A stretch of 64,000 nucleotides of DNA from Azolla caroliniana (Eukaryota; Polypodiophyta). Shown here piece after piece: positions 27,481 to 40,467 of the stretch (positions within the stretch are counted from its first letter, which is position 1; each line of letters begins with the position of its first letter). Where the stretch lies: the NCBI GenBank assembly GCA_043228905.1, contig JBHGNT010000002.1, positions 22,754,001 to 22,818,000 of the forward strand, in the 5' to 3' direction. The notes below the pieces were generated by a model. That model was given only the letters and a program-made list of their open reading frames with translations. It was not told where the DNA came from and made no database searches. The position numbers and the translations under genes are program-made.

Positions 27481-29010
27481 TATATATGGCTGCCAGGTCC
27501 AAGTACGAAGACTGGTTTGATTGTGATAAGGGTGACATATATCTTAGTGAGGGGAGGTATGTCACGAATAATTTTCGATCCCGATTGGTTAGGAATAATG
27601 ATATATGTACTTCATTGTATTCCACCTAAAGTTATGTAAATATGCCCAACAATTCTAATGTATAATCGCAACGATAGATCGTGAGCTCCCAAACTCATTG
27701 TATAGGTGTGGGCGAGATTCCTGAGGAAAGTATCAGTCATGTATCGTGCTTGAGTCTTGCCAACGAGAGCAAAGATGGTATTGAAATAAATCAAATATGG
27801 AGGCAGACTTGTGAAAGACACATGACATTGATATAGTGCTACCATGAGGGATGAGGATAGAGGAGGAGGGTACTCCGGGGGCATGCTTCAACAACTATGA
27901 GTGCCAAAGGTTGCTAAATCATTTCATAGACCTCAAGATAAAGTACCAAAGAAATCGACAATCAAACATTTGAAAGTTGAAGATAAAGGTCGTGTCGTAG
28001 TTCCACTTCACTTCAATTGACCTTCGACACGACACCGAGGCAATTTTCGTGGCTAGATTTATTGATCAAGAGATGGCCACCCACAACTCAAAAAATGAAG
28101 AATGGATGGAGATGTTGAAGAATAAGATTGAAGCTGAATTGGATTCTTATGTAAGTATAAACCTTTGATGCTTTTTTAGTACGTGACATAAATCTTTTTG
28201 TTTTGTAAATAAGATGTGTCTATTTGGATGTATTGTAGTGTAAAAATGTTGGTGTGTCAACCGATACATACACATCCCATCCTGCATCTAACAAAACACC
28301 ACCATCGGCACCTAGATGAAGACAACCCAAAATTCAAGCTAGACGGAAAGAGGTGGAGCCGGTGACAATTGTGGTTCAATTAACATCAAATTAAGAGGAT
28401 GTAGCACCGGGTGTGGCCACAATCAATATCGGGTACATGAAGATCATCAACTCATGGATCCTGACACTGGAAAAAATAGTTTGTCAAGTGGCTCAATTCA
28501 AATTGCATTTCTTCTTTGAAATAGGTACCAGCTTGCATGCGGAAGGCTCGATCTCGTCGTTGACATGGGGGAGTCAGATCTTCAGGTGATGTGCAAGGCG
28601 AGAGAAATGGCATTAGCATGGACCATGACATTTATTTATCATGTGGATGGAGTACTCGCTGCCCCAAGAGTTGTCAGAACAATTCACCATAGTCTACTCA
28701 CTGTGGGTGTATCTACACAAGCAAACTTCTAAGGTGTGGGACATCTTCGAATGTGTGTCTGAGTGCGATTTCGTCTTCATTCCGATTGTGGTATCATGCC
28801 ATTGGATGTTGTGGACAAAGTTGTGGCATAACCCACATGACATGGACGCTACTAAGGTGACCAACATAGTGGTCTTTTGTGATCCACTCAATAATGAGAC
28901 GACTGACATCGTAAAGAGTCTTGCAGTTATCACGATTTAGACAATATGTAGTGAATTGGATGACCGTTGCATTGTGTTGGAGGGTTGACATCACGTAGTG
29001 CACATCCCAA
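27480..29010 (+). pseudogene. Decayed transposon-like region with Ulp1/C48 peptidase fragment
   Basis: The best piece is 28641-28940, where C-D-F-V-F-I-P-I-V-V-S-C-H-W followed by V-V-F-C-D-P-L-N-N resembles the His and Asp region of Ulp1-like cysteine peptidases found in plant Mutator-type and other transposons. Flanking sequence is coding-like but broken. No terminal inverted repeats or transposase were recognised. It could also be a degraded host Ulp1-like gene. Confidence 0.42.
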
Positions 29011-29719
29011 CATAGCCAAATCGTTGGGATTGTGGCTTTTACAAGATAAAGACCATATAGATGTTGGTAGTGGAGTTTATTCTTGGGTGGAACATATCCA
29101 GATTTTGTAAGTATGATTGGATTTGGGATGTGGATTTTATTGATCTTGGGTATTATACATATTTGGTTCCAAGGCATAGAGAATTGGTTCGGACACGAAG
29201 ATGTGCAATGCCTTTGGCTCAATATCGCTTGGTGGGCACGAAGAGTTTTGGGATTTTCGTATTCGGGATCATCCAGGATGTTGTAAATTTTGTACCTTCG
29301 TTGCAATATTGCCTTACATTGTATATTGTAACATTTTGTATTTTGGACATCACCCATACCTTATACAAGGAATCATTTTGTATATGGTTGTCCGCCATAC
29401 ATCGTATATCAAATACCCTTATTAATGGAATATCGTTCATTTTTTATCTTGCCGGTCATATTCGATGTTTAATGGTGTATATGATAATTTGTCTGTATGA
29501 TTGTAACATATTTTTTGAAACTTGGAAATACCCTCTCAATCTTCAAAGATATGTTGGACAATTATATGTGATGTTTTAAAGGTATATGATAATTTGTGTG
29601 GATAATAATGCGGAAACTTGGAATACGCGATGTGTATGATCATATTTGTTTCACCTTGGAATATTGCATCATACTTGCCCGCAATCATATTCGGTGTATT
29701 TTCAGGTGTACAATGCGGT

Positions 29720-29825
29720 CGCCCAACTAAATAATGAGGTTGCCCAATTTAATAATGTTAGTCACCCAACTTAATAATGTTAATCGCCCAACTTAATTAT
29801 GAGGTCGCCCAACTGGCAAAGCCAA
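29720..29825 (+). repeat. CGCCCAAC-TTAATAATG minisatellite
   Basis: Five imperfect units of about 22 bp (GTCGCCCAACTTAATAATG and variants) lie just right of the Ulp1-like region. Related CGCCCAAC copies lie at about 26873-26945 on its left side, in the same orientation. Confidence 0.7.
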
Positions 29826-30217
29826 CCACCTGTAATGATCGTTTCATTAACAACAAAATTAACGGTCCAAATAACGATCAACTTAACTTGGAATTAATCG
29901 TTCTAAACACATACTCGTTTTGATCTGCAATCACTCACAACCATTTTGATCACCTAGTAATCACATTGTGAACACAGGATATCGACATTTTATACACCAA
30001 ATTAATTAAATTAATCAAATATCTTTCAGAAAAATAAACACAGCCAACCAACTATCAAGCTTCGGTGTTCTACTCATTGGAATGAATCCCCACGAACCTA
30101 ATATTATCAGCTTACTGTCCGATGTCAATTTAGATTAATCAGAATTTAGATTAATCAGAATTGAAATTTCATCCTCCTCCTCATGGTGGTGTGGATATGG
30201 TTCTAAGATTTTGAATA

Positions 30218-31684
30218 ATGACAAAAAGGCAAAAAAATAAATTACAAACGCAATTATCAATCAATAAACGCAGGAGCGAGGAACTTAAATCAAAATTGAA
30301 ATTTCAGTTCTTCACAGAAGACAGAAAACAGAGAGTGTGCCATCGACGTCGTAGAGATGCTCCTGTAAGTTGTAACCGAGCACTGAATTTCGCCAGGTTT
30401 GATCCTTTTTCCTTTTCCGAGCTTTCAACTGTGCTTCTTATGGAGGGTTAGGTTACTGGCATGCTCAATCAACTGCGTTTCCTTTCTTTAGGGTTTTTCA
30501 ATTGATGTTTTTTTCTCTAGGGTTATCTGCTTCGTGACAGAAAATAAAAACAAGGACACACTCTTTTCAATCGACCGTGTTTGTTAATATTTAGGGGTTT
30601 CAATCTGTATTTTTTTAGGGATCAGGGATTTCTGTATATAAGGCGCTCACAGATATTTTGGATAACCTTGTTTTTAAGGTTTAGGGGATCTTTGTCAACT
30701 GTGTGTTTTTTGGGTTTTTCTCTTCATTGAAGGAACAGAATTTTTTTTTTGCTTTAACATGTTTTTTAGGGCATTTGGGATTTTGAATCAACTGTATTTT
30801 CTAAAGGTTTTCCTAAATGCTTTTGGAGACCTACATTACTTTGTAAGAAACCTATAAATAATCATAGAAAATTGTTTCTAGTCAAAATTGCCTATAAATG
30901 TTTTTGTTTTTCTAGCGAATTGGACTTTTCAGCTAAAATAGTTGAACATTAGAAGACCCATACATGAAATAGATTTCACTGACATCAGGGCACAGGTGTT
31001 TGGTGAGCTGTGGTTTTAGGGTTTTTCGTCATAGAAGAAATAGTCAAGAAGTCAATCAGGTTCTTCCCATGAAAAACATGTCATTGGTCTGAAAGAACTT
31101 TAATGTTTGTGGTTTTGTTTTTTTATCTTCATATAAGATTTACATATAAACTCAGACATACTATTCCAACAAAGACATGGCAAGAAACTTTGTTTTCTAA
31201 GTTTTTGTCTATAGAAATATTCCGTTTAACTGTTTTTTTAGGATTTGACATTTATGTTGTGATTTCAGAGCTCATAGAAGAAAAAGACAGGTATTCATTT
31301 GTGTTTGTCACCAAAATACATGGATATCTGTTGAGTTTTGAAACAAGAGGATTTATGGTTCAACATTTTTGAAACAGCTGTATTTTTAGGTTTTTAACTC
31401 ATCAAAGGCACAAATGGGAATTCATTGAAACTCTTTTATAGAACATCACACGTATTGTGAATCAACCGTGTTTCATGGGTTTTTTAATAAACTTTGTATT
31501 AAGATTCAAGTTTAGCAATTTGGAATAAACTTTGTTTCTTAGGGTTTTCAGTTTTGAATTAGCTTTGATCTTCTGGTTTTTGTTTCTTAATAGAAGACGC
31601 AGAAAAGGATTTGTTTAATGATCGTTCATCAAAAGCAGGGCAAATTTTCTTGGCAACAAAAATTTATCATATCAGCTATATAAA
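30218..31684 (+). promoter_or_regulatory. Probable 5' UTR exon and leader intron of the SAC3B gene
   Basis: A strong donor, CCT|GTAAGT, at 30364/30365 and an acceptor, AAAAGCAG|GG, at 31638/31639 frame a 1274-bp intron upstream of the ATG at 31685. The intron is rich in (T)AGGGTTT-type motifs (near 30490, 30520, 30590, 31017 and 31540). A tandem TTTAGATTAATCAGAA lies at about 30128-30160. Transcription probably starts near 30200-30300, but no TATA box is obvious. This is inference from splice signals. Confidence 0.5.
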
Positions 31685-34600
31685 ATGCCGTTTATTCAGA
31701 ATGCACATAAACCAGCAGCCAAGTTTGGGGTGCCTGATACTACAGATACCCAAATATCAAATGTAGATGTACCATTTGTTTCAATGAAAAATTCCGCCAC
31801 CTGGAAACAGAAAGCAACCTCATCCATTTGGGCTTCAAACAATCAAAGCAACAGCAATAACAAATCACCGTTCACGAAGCCTCAACAAATGAATGGAAAT
31901 ACTATGGCACGGAAGACCTCACCTATCCATGGATCAGTTCATCCTCAGCATTCACCTCCGTTAAATATGCCAGATGCTGATTTTGGTCGAATTTCAAAGA
32001 GAAAAGAAGGTAATGTTGACACTCCTCAATCGTCACAACATTATTCTGTAGCATCTACGTGGGGAATCCTCCAAAAGGGATCTCCTATTCCCGGTCAGAA
32101 TGACCAGCCAACTGGTGATTTAAACCAAAACACTACGATATCTTCGCAAAAGAGATCCTCTGCTGGTGATCATAACAGCCAGTCAAGAAAGTTTCCTATT
32201 CTTGGTGCCAACGACTTAAACAAAAGACCAATGTTGTCGGCAGACGGAACCCTCCAAAAAAGGTTTCCTGTTGTTGATAATAGTAGCCAACATCCTATTC
32301 GTAGTGGTGATGATGTGGCCCATAGAATAATATCATCGGCAAAGGCATCAGCTTCCCAAGTCTTTACTTCACAAGCTCGCAGCAAGTCAAAACCGACTCG
32401 GGATCAAGCTTTAAAGCTATTTGCCTCAGACAAACCTACTAACGATACTAATAATGAAAGGTAACCACCATTTTGCTGCTGGTAACTGGTGATAATACCA
32501 TAACGGGGCAAAAAAGATGACAAATATTCACATGTTATTCTTCATCTGAATTGGATAGGGATGAAGTGGCAAGGGAAAGGCGCTTCCGAAGATTCAATGA
32601 TGGCATGAACCAAAATGTGAAAACTTCTGGAATGGTTCATCAGCAAGAACAGGAAAATGTACATGATAAATCTGTCAAGGGAGGCAACAGATTCCCTAGC
32701 CCAGAGAAAAGAGAGGCAGACCTTGACCAAACAGTAGAAATGGAAGAGCCAGATGGACTTGCTGAAAGGGATTGGCAATCTACAGAACCTATTCTCGGAG
32801 CTTGCCCAGATATGTGCGCAGGTACCATTGATGTCAATTTGGACTTAATGATGTTTTTAGTTATTCTAGATTCCAGAAATTTTGGTGCTTGAACTTTCTA
32901 TGTGCTCTTTCTTTTAGAGTCTGAGCGTCATGAAAGAGAGCGGAAAGGTGACTTGGATCGGTTGGAGCGACTAGATGGAGATCGGAATAAGACAAGCATA
33001 GATCTTGCTGTGAAAAAGGTTTGTGAAGCGTCCTATGTTAAGTGCTGACACTTTTTTCCTTATGCATGTATCTACAGTCTATATTTTTGCATGTTTCGCT
33101 AATACATGTTCATTCTTTCATGTTTAACATACAATTCTTGCATAATGTTTGGTGACAGTATACAAGAACAGCTGAGAAGCATCCTTCATTGATCAGACCA
33201 ATTTCTGTTTTGTCGATGACGATGGGTCATTTATTGGGACTCCTAAACAGAGGGTATGATGATGAGCTGCTTGGGCTCCACAATTTTTTGTGGGATAGAA
33301 TGAGAGCTATCCGGATGGACCTTAGGATGCAACACATCTTCAACATGCAGGCTGTTTCTATGCATGAACAGATGGTCCGTATATGCCTACAGAAACAAAT
33401 ATAGCAAACACAATAGAGAAAAAGTTATGTAGATTATGTATATGTATATGTGGCTTCTTGATCTTGAAGGAAATGCTACTGATGTGTGCAAGATTCGGTT
33501 CCACATATTGGCGATGCACGAGCTTTGTGAATATGTCAAAGGAGAAGGATTTACAGAAGGATTTGATGCCCATTTAAACATAGAACAAATGAATAAGACA
33601 TCAGTTGATCTTTTCCACATGTATGATGACCTTCGGAAATCAGGGAGCTCATGTCCTAATGAAGCTGAGCTCAGAGGATACTACGCACTTTTAAAACTTG
33701 ACAAACATCCTGGCTATGTGGTAAAATATGAAGCACATGGTTCTATGTGGTGGTTATACAATATAGATTGCACCAACTATACCTGTAACTCTGATTCTTT
33801 GTTTGGGCAGGTAGAACCAGCTGAACTGTCTCTTGATTTGGCAAAAATGACTCCAGAGATGAGAAATACACCAGATGTTCAATTTGCTCGAAAGGTGGCG
33901 AGGTTAGAAGATTGAAACATTGAAATTCTTTTCCATATGTTTTGATCATCAGCAAGTGCCGCTTACGCTTAATATATGCATATTTGTCTCTTGATTTCAG
34001 AGCGTGCAGATCTGGAAACTATCTAGCCTTTTTCAGGCTTGCTAGAGATGCAACTTACCTCCAAGCATGTCTTATGCATGCACATTTCTCAAAGGTAAGT
34101 TTATCTTTTTAGTTAAATACGATCAATGACGCATTCCCATAGATTTTTTTTGATGGATGGGTTTGATTTTGTTGTAGCTAAGAAGCCAGGCAATAGCATC
34201 ACTCTACAGTGGATTACAAAAGAACCAAGGAATTCCTCTATTTCAAGTGGCAGATTGGCTAGCTATGGAGGTAAGAAATGCTATAGCTTTTGTGAAAAAC
34301 TTAGATTATGTGTGTTGTTTATATATTCGACATTGCAGGGCCTTTCTGACCAACAACTGTCAAGCTGTACCACTATACCATCATAATCATGCTTAGTTTT
34401 CCTCAGAAGGCATTGAAAGGTTACTCTGTTTGTTGCAAGTGTCTCATCTTATTAAAGATTTCCTACCATGAATTTGTGTGGTGCAGACTATTGCGTCCAG
34501 AAACGCAAATATTGCTGCAACATGAAATAATTTTGAGAACCCTTATACGTCTTCCTCTAGGGAGGTAAAAGGACCAAAATCGAGCATACTTTGTATCTGC

Positions 34601-37600
34601 ACAGCTATACACATTAACTTTTTCTCAAGTGAATTGGTATTTAGTATGCCTTCTTATATTCTTACCATAGACTTCCATAATGGTGTACACACGCTTGGTC
34701 TGCTGCCAAGTCAATAGGCTTACTCTAGATAGTGAATTGTCTTTTCTTAGGCAGAAGGGATTGTGCTTTCACCTCTCTTGGGGTTCCTACATGTCAGAAC
34801 ATCTGATCTTTGCCATTTTGACAAGCCATTATAAACAACTATAGCTGTTCCTCTCTAGTAGGGCTTGAACTGTCAATGTCACGACAAGCTTTACCACTAT
34901 TTTATTACAGAATTTGTCCACACAATGGCAGTTGTTTATAGGCCCCAAAAGATGTCTACGTAACCCAAGCAGTTGAAAGGTTATGAGGCAAATGTCAACA
35001 TGATGGTTGCTCTTGACTGTTGACACTCTACTCTATGGTTCAACATGACAAGGGACTAAATAATTATGCAGGGTTTTTATTTTTCATGTAGGTTGAAGAT
35101 GTGGAGGACCTGGTAGAATACCATGGATTCTCTCTGAAAATTTATGAAGAGCCATACATGGTGAAGGAAGGACCGTATCTCAAGAAAGGTCAAGATTTTA
35201 AAACTCGCCGCTCAAGAATGGTAGAAGAGAAAAGATCTGAAAAAGTGATAGATGATGTCTTGTTTTCTGGAGGACAAAAGGCTTTTGTTGAACCAACTTT
35301 CGAGAAAATCTCTTCGTTTGGAAGACAATCAGATTTGCAAAGCCCCTCAATGAGGAGACAGCCAGATTTTCAAAGCTCTCCACTAAAGAAACAATCGGAC
35401 TTGAATCGCGTGGCACTTGTTTTAGCCGATGAAGAAATGCCTGACTATGAAGAGGAAGAGCTTGTAGAAGAAACGGTCAAGAACCATCAGGAGAAGTCTG
35501 ATGTGCCTTTATCTTACAAGCCGACACAAATGCCTTTTGCTGCCACTACTGCTCCAATTACCATAAATGTGGTGACTGGAGAGCATTTGTTTGCAAATCC
35601 TATGGTTAGTGCATTACAAAGAGACGAAGAAAATGAGCTATTTTCTATAGGCAAGCGAAGGAAAAGTTTTTCTCCTCGTTCAGAACAGCAGGTTCACTTG
35701 GATCACAAGCCAGATAACAACATGATATTTTTGTCAAGGGAGAAAAGGATCAGAAAGTTTGAAGATGATATTTCGATGGTGTTAGTTCCAAAAGCTGGGG
35801 ATTTGATAAAAACCAAGTCGCCTGTTGCTAAAAGAGATTACCATCAAGAAGAAAAGGAAAGACAGGCAGCTTTGCGAGCTGAAGCAGAGCACCATAGAGC
35901 CCTTTCTATTATCAGGTGAGATTTTTACTTCTTTGATATGTTGTTAGCATGTGGACTGGTAAATCAATGATTTCAATTTCAGGAAATGGAAAGCAAAGGC
36001 AGCATGGAGGGCAGAAGAGAGGGTTTGGCGAGAGACAAAGCTTGAGGAGGCACTTCATACTTTCCATCTTGGCCTTCCAGTGAGGGATAAGCGGAAGGTT
36101 GCTAGAATTTAGTTCCACGTTTGATTTATGTTACACTTACGTTTAATACCAGTTTTGAATGTCATTTTGTGTGGTTCTTAATTTCAATGCAGGTTAATAT
36201 CCATACTAAGGATTCTCTCCTGGCAACTCTTGAAGTTGATTTTGATATAACAGAAATAGAAAAGCAAAGACTTACTAAGATCCAGAGAATGTGGGAAGGA
36301 TTAGATGTCATCGAATTGGTCAATTCTACTTTGAGAGACAAAAGTCCTGCTAGCAAATTTGTATGCTGGAAGCTTCTTGTGTGTTCTCGTGTACATGACA
36401 TAGAAATGGGAGTTGAGGGAGGACGTAACAAAGCTGGTGAATGGCTGCTTGCAAAGCTTCTACATCAAATGCCATCTAATAAGAAAAAGTATGATATATT
36501 GTCTTCAAGACCAGTTTTAAACCAGAGAAGTGTTGTTATGTCCAATGAAGACAAAGGGGATGGTGAAATTCCCTGTTTCTACATCGCAAGAGATCTTCAC
36601 TTTAAGAATGGTCAAGTAGAGGCCATGGAAACTAGTCAAGGGGCAAATGGCCTCTTGTTTCTTCTTTCAGAAAGTGCATCATTAACTGAGGAACGAGGGC
36701 GTCTTCATGGCTTAGTGAACATGCTTCGTAGTGGGATTGCTCTTCCCCTCCTTGTCATATACTCGGAATTGCAAGAATCTGTCAGAGCTGAGGTATGCAG
36801 TCTTTACCATAACCTTGATGAAGCAGACACAATTGCCATGTTTTTGGATATGAATAATTTGGACAAAACCAAGATAGCATGTTGGACTGTATCATGTGCC
36901 CTGGAAAAGAATCCTGGAAATGCTGCTTCAAGGGATTTTTATAGTGAGGAAATATTAAAGGAAGGAATATTGTGGCTTGCATCAAAGGCACCTTCTCAAC
37001 CATATTTGAGGTCTGTGTCTCTCCATGACCTTGTGATGGAGCATGTACAGCTTTCTGTCAAGAGGCTCTTGGCAATGGAACCATCACGAGTGACCCCTGA
37101 AATGTGTGTACGAAGCTTTAATGAGGATTTGCTTAAGACAGCCCGTGAAATCGTTAGTGCAGCTTCTTGCAGTTATCCATATTCACCACCAACTGAACTC
37201 ATAGATATATTTAGGGAGAAGATCTTAGGAAATGTAGAATCACTGCTACCAAGTTCAGGTTGGAATGAAGCCGCCAACCTTGACTCTATTCTAGAGGTCC
37301 TTTACATGTGTCAACTTCCTCAGTTTCCAACTATTGATTGCGGTCAGAGGTTTAATGGAAGCATGGCAAGCTTGACGAGGCAGAAAGTTGAGCTTGAACA
37401 GATGCTAAAAGATTATGTAGATACTGGCGATTACTTAAGATTGCACGCATTTAGTGCAACAATACAAAATGCATGCATATTCAAGCAGACAGCAAACAGA
37501 GGGCATGTGCTTATACCAAATTGGGCCCTGATTTTCCAGAAGCTTTATCAGACAAGGTTGACACTTCTCAACAGTGAAGTTGTGTGGGTTCAAAGACCAC

Positions 37601-38274
37601 CATTGGATGCTTCTGAAATCCAATATCTGTCGATCATTCCTGATCTTACCAAGTATACTAGTGGTCCTACACTGGATGAAATGATAGAGATGGAAATCCA
37701 AGAAGTAGAAGCCTTCAAAAAGAGTTCAAATTTATATGATATATTGACTCATCCTATAATTGAGACCAGTACTTCTGGATCATTATCGCTCCATGACGTT
37801 GAAATTAACAGTTTTACATCAGCTGATATCGAAGGGTTGCTGGAACCTTATAGAGTAGCTCGAGGCGATGGTGTAGACTTTACAAGGCTTATTGAAGCTC
37901 GTACTGAAGGGGAGATGAAGCTGGAACGCATGGTAGATGAATTCTGCAGAAATGTGGACAGAGAGAAAGATGAGGTTGCAAGACTAGAACTTGACCCAGC
38001 CGAAAACTGTCCATACAACATAGAACATAATTTTGTTACCGACTTACATCAAGATTCTAAGTTATATGCTCTGCAGCCAGAACTTGTTTTGGATATGCCA
38101 CAAGCAGTAGAAGGATCATCTTTGCATGTGCATGTTGAAAGCTTGTGTGAACCTAGTGTATCTCTATCACCCCATATCATACACAGCATGGATGATTTCA
38201 CAAAATTGCTCAAGCGTTGTGAACTTATCCAAAGTTCAATCGATCGGAAGTTGGACGAGTGTTTTAGGATGTGA
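31685..38274 (+). CDS. SAC3B: SAC3 family protein B-like, TREX-2 mRNA export scaffold
   Basis: Spliced CDS of 4884 bases, 1627 aa. Exons: 31685-32460, 32559-32821, 32918-33018, 33159-33374, 33493-33720, 33811-33902, 34001-34094, 34178-34270, 35092-35915, 35983-36097, 36193-38274. All introns are GT-AG and the phases agree. Residues 1-about 340 are low-complexity, Ser/Asn/Gln/Lys-rich. The SAC3/GANP domain runs from C-P-D-M-C (341-345) through L-D-R-L-E-R-L-D-G-D-R-N, F-L-W-D-R-M-R-A-I-R-M-D-L-R-M-Q-H-I and L-L-K-L-D-K-H-P-G-Y to E-Y-H-G-F near 650. A Trp/Arg-rich helix spanning exons 9-10 may bind centrin, by analogy with yeast Sac3. In yeast and Arabidopsis such proteins scaffold the nuclear-pore TREX-2 complex with THP1 and small partners. 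The length is close to Arabidopsis SAC3B. The start is the first ATG after the leader intron. Confidence 0.88.
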
Positions 38275-40467
38275 GACGAAGAGCAATTTGGCATAGCTGT
38301 GCTGATAGAGCTCTTATATTATGTTTTGCGAAGGCATTGGATGCCGAAAAGTTATTATTTGGTCATGCGACAAAATTGGAAGTGTCTCCAATATATGATG
38401 CTTTCTTCAAGTATTAACAACTGGGACAACTGCAGTACAGAAATTTTGTTTGGGAGCTCTTTGCTTAAAATGTGGTGAGTGCTGTCTCTGATCTCTTTTC
38501 TATGGTGAAAGATAATCTCTAAAGAGGGAAATGAAGCAAATATGTGATTGAAGTACAGGTTGATATATGATGGAACATAGATATATATTCATGTACACAG
38601 ATATTGTCAATTGCAAGATAAATGGTGTATTTGTATAATAATCGCATTAACGGTGAGATTGGTTATATCATAGTAACAAAAAGTTGAAAAGCATATTTGA
38701 TTGAATGTGGAATATAGTGGTTGTGGAGAATGATAAAACAAGTATATGGCATTTTCATATGACTATTTTAACTTATGTTCTTTCGAAGAGGGATCCATCT
38801 TTCTGGTAAATGATGATGGTTTAGGTAACAAATTAGTTCTTGGAAAGTGACTTTTTGCCACAATTTTCAAATAGGTCAAATTGTTTATGGATATTATGTT
38901 GTATAAACTTTTGTTTCCACAATTGAAGCGATTGTTTACCTGTGATACTTCAAGAGATGTACAGGTGTGCAACTTACAAGCATGTGGCTATGCAATGTAA
39001 TGATAGGATTTACATGGAAAAACTTCCTGCATGGGTCTATGTGAGAAATGGTGGACCCTCACCTCTATAGTCAATGATAATAGTACAAAGCTATTGCTAA
39101 GATGGGCGTCTTAACTAATGATAAAGTTAGGCATAATTTATGACAATGGAATGAAAATATGGAGATATTGCTATCATAAATTGAGTACTTCATGCTTAGT
39201 AATTATAAGCAAAGTGTAGACACTTGTCTTCCAAAGAAATGTAATGGACGTGTGAAGTTTAATATGCTAGCCATACTACTTGGATATTTTTTTTCTCTTA
39301 CCTCGATCTTCTCATTATTTAGGTTCTAGTTTCATGTAATTAATAACAATGTTATATAAAGAAAACTTGCTCATTTTTTGATATATCCATGGCTTGAGGC
39401 CAGGACCATAACAAGTCCCAAGCAACTTTGGTCCTTATATTTATTACCCTGCATAGTGGGCACCTTGCTTAAGGAGGCATTAGTATTTCCCTCTTTTTGA
39501 TAAAAAACAGTACAATTATGAACATACTGTTCTTCAAATTCAAGTTTCTAATAGCACAATTAGCTGGACGATTAACGTCCAATCATTTGACTAGAATATA
39601 GTCACAGTGCATAAATTGGTGTACATCACTTTTACTCTCACCCAATTGACAGCTAGTTACGTATGCTGCGATTAGAATCTCCTTATAAAGTCGTAAGAAG
39701 GTTCATGGGCAGTGAATAGTTGTTGAAATTCAGATTAACAATATACACAAGTTTTGCTAATACCTACAAAACAAAAAGCTGGTGTACATATAAGGATCTT
39801 TCACGCGCTAACTGGTTTTCAGAGTAAAAAAGAGCATAAAAACGATACAACTAAGTGGGACACACAAACCTACTGGCTTTTAAGGTAAAAAGAGAAGTAA
39901 TTGTAAGAACTGGAAACTCACTAAGAGATTTACAAAACATAGCCAGATGTTAACGTGCAGGGAAGAAATGTGATGCAAAGCAAAATACACAATATTCTTT
40001 TGATTTTTACATTGACTCCTCAAAGATCCACAATGGATAATTTACAAACAATGTATAGTTGCCACACAGTACTCCCTGAAAAGTGACATGGTTTCACCTC
40101 CTGTTGTATGTCTTGCAATAACATGAATCTTAAGAAGTCACATTTTGTATCTTCCTGAGATCCATTAGGTAATATACATACACATTTTTTTGATATTGGC
40201 CGCTTGGTGAGGACCACACTCAACCTTTTTTATATACAGAAATTGTGCAGAGATCGAGTGTAATCATCAGCATCTCTTGAAAAAATGCACTTCATTTTCT
40301 ATCTATACACATTATCCAATGAGTCAAATCTGGTGAATTGAAGTCATTATTTGCCTGCAAAACACAAGCATCAAGTGCAAATGTAAGTGATAAAAAGCAT
40401 GGAACTTGACCTAGGCATGAAGAGGAATGTTGGCATTTTACCCATCTACAATAAAGAATAGAAGGAA
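38275..40467. other. Intergenic space between convergent genes
   Basis: It contains the 3' UTR of the SAC3B gene (probably ending near 38620-38660) and, on the minus strand, the 3' UTR of the ZFYVE26-like gene just below 40468. Nothing else is recognisable. Confidence 0.5.

Noticed and set aside
28794-29579. Overlapping 172-187 aa frames on both strands
   Set aside because: Composition is low-information and neither frame matches a family. The Ulp1-like motif is on the plus strand at 28641-28940.
35101-36118. Reading 35101-35919 and 36121-38274 as separate genes
   Set aside because: Splice signals at 35915/35983 and 36097/36193 join them in phase into one SAC3B protein.
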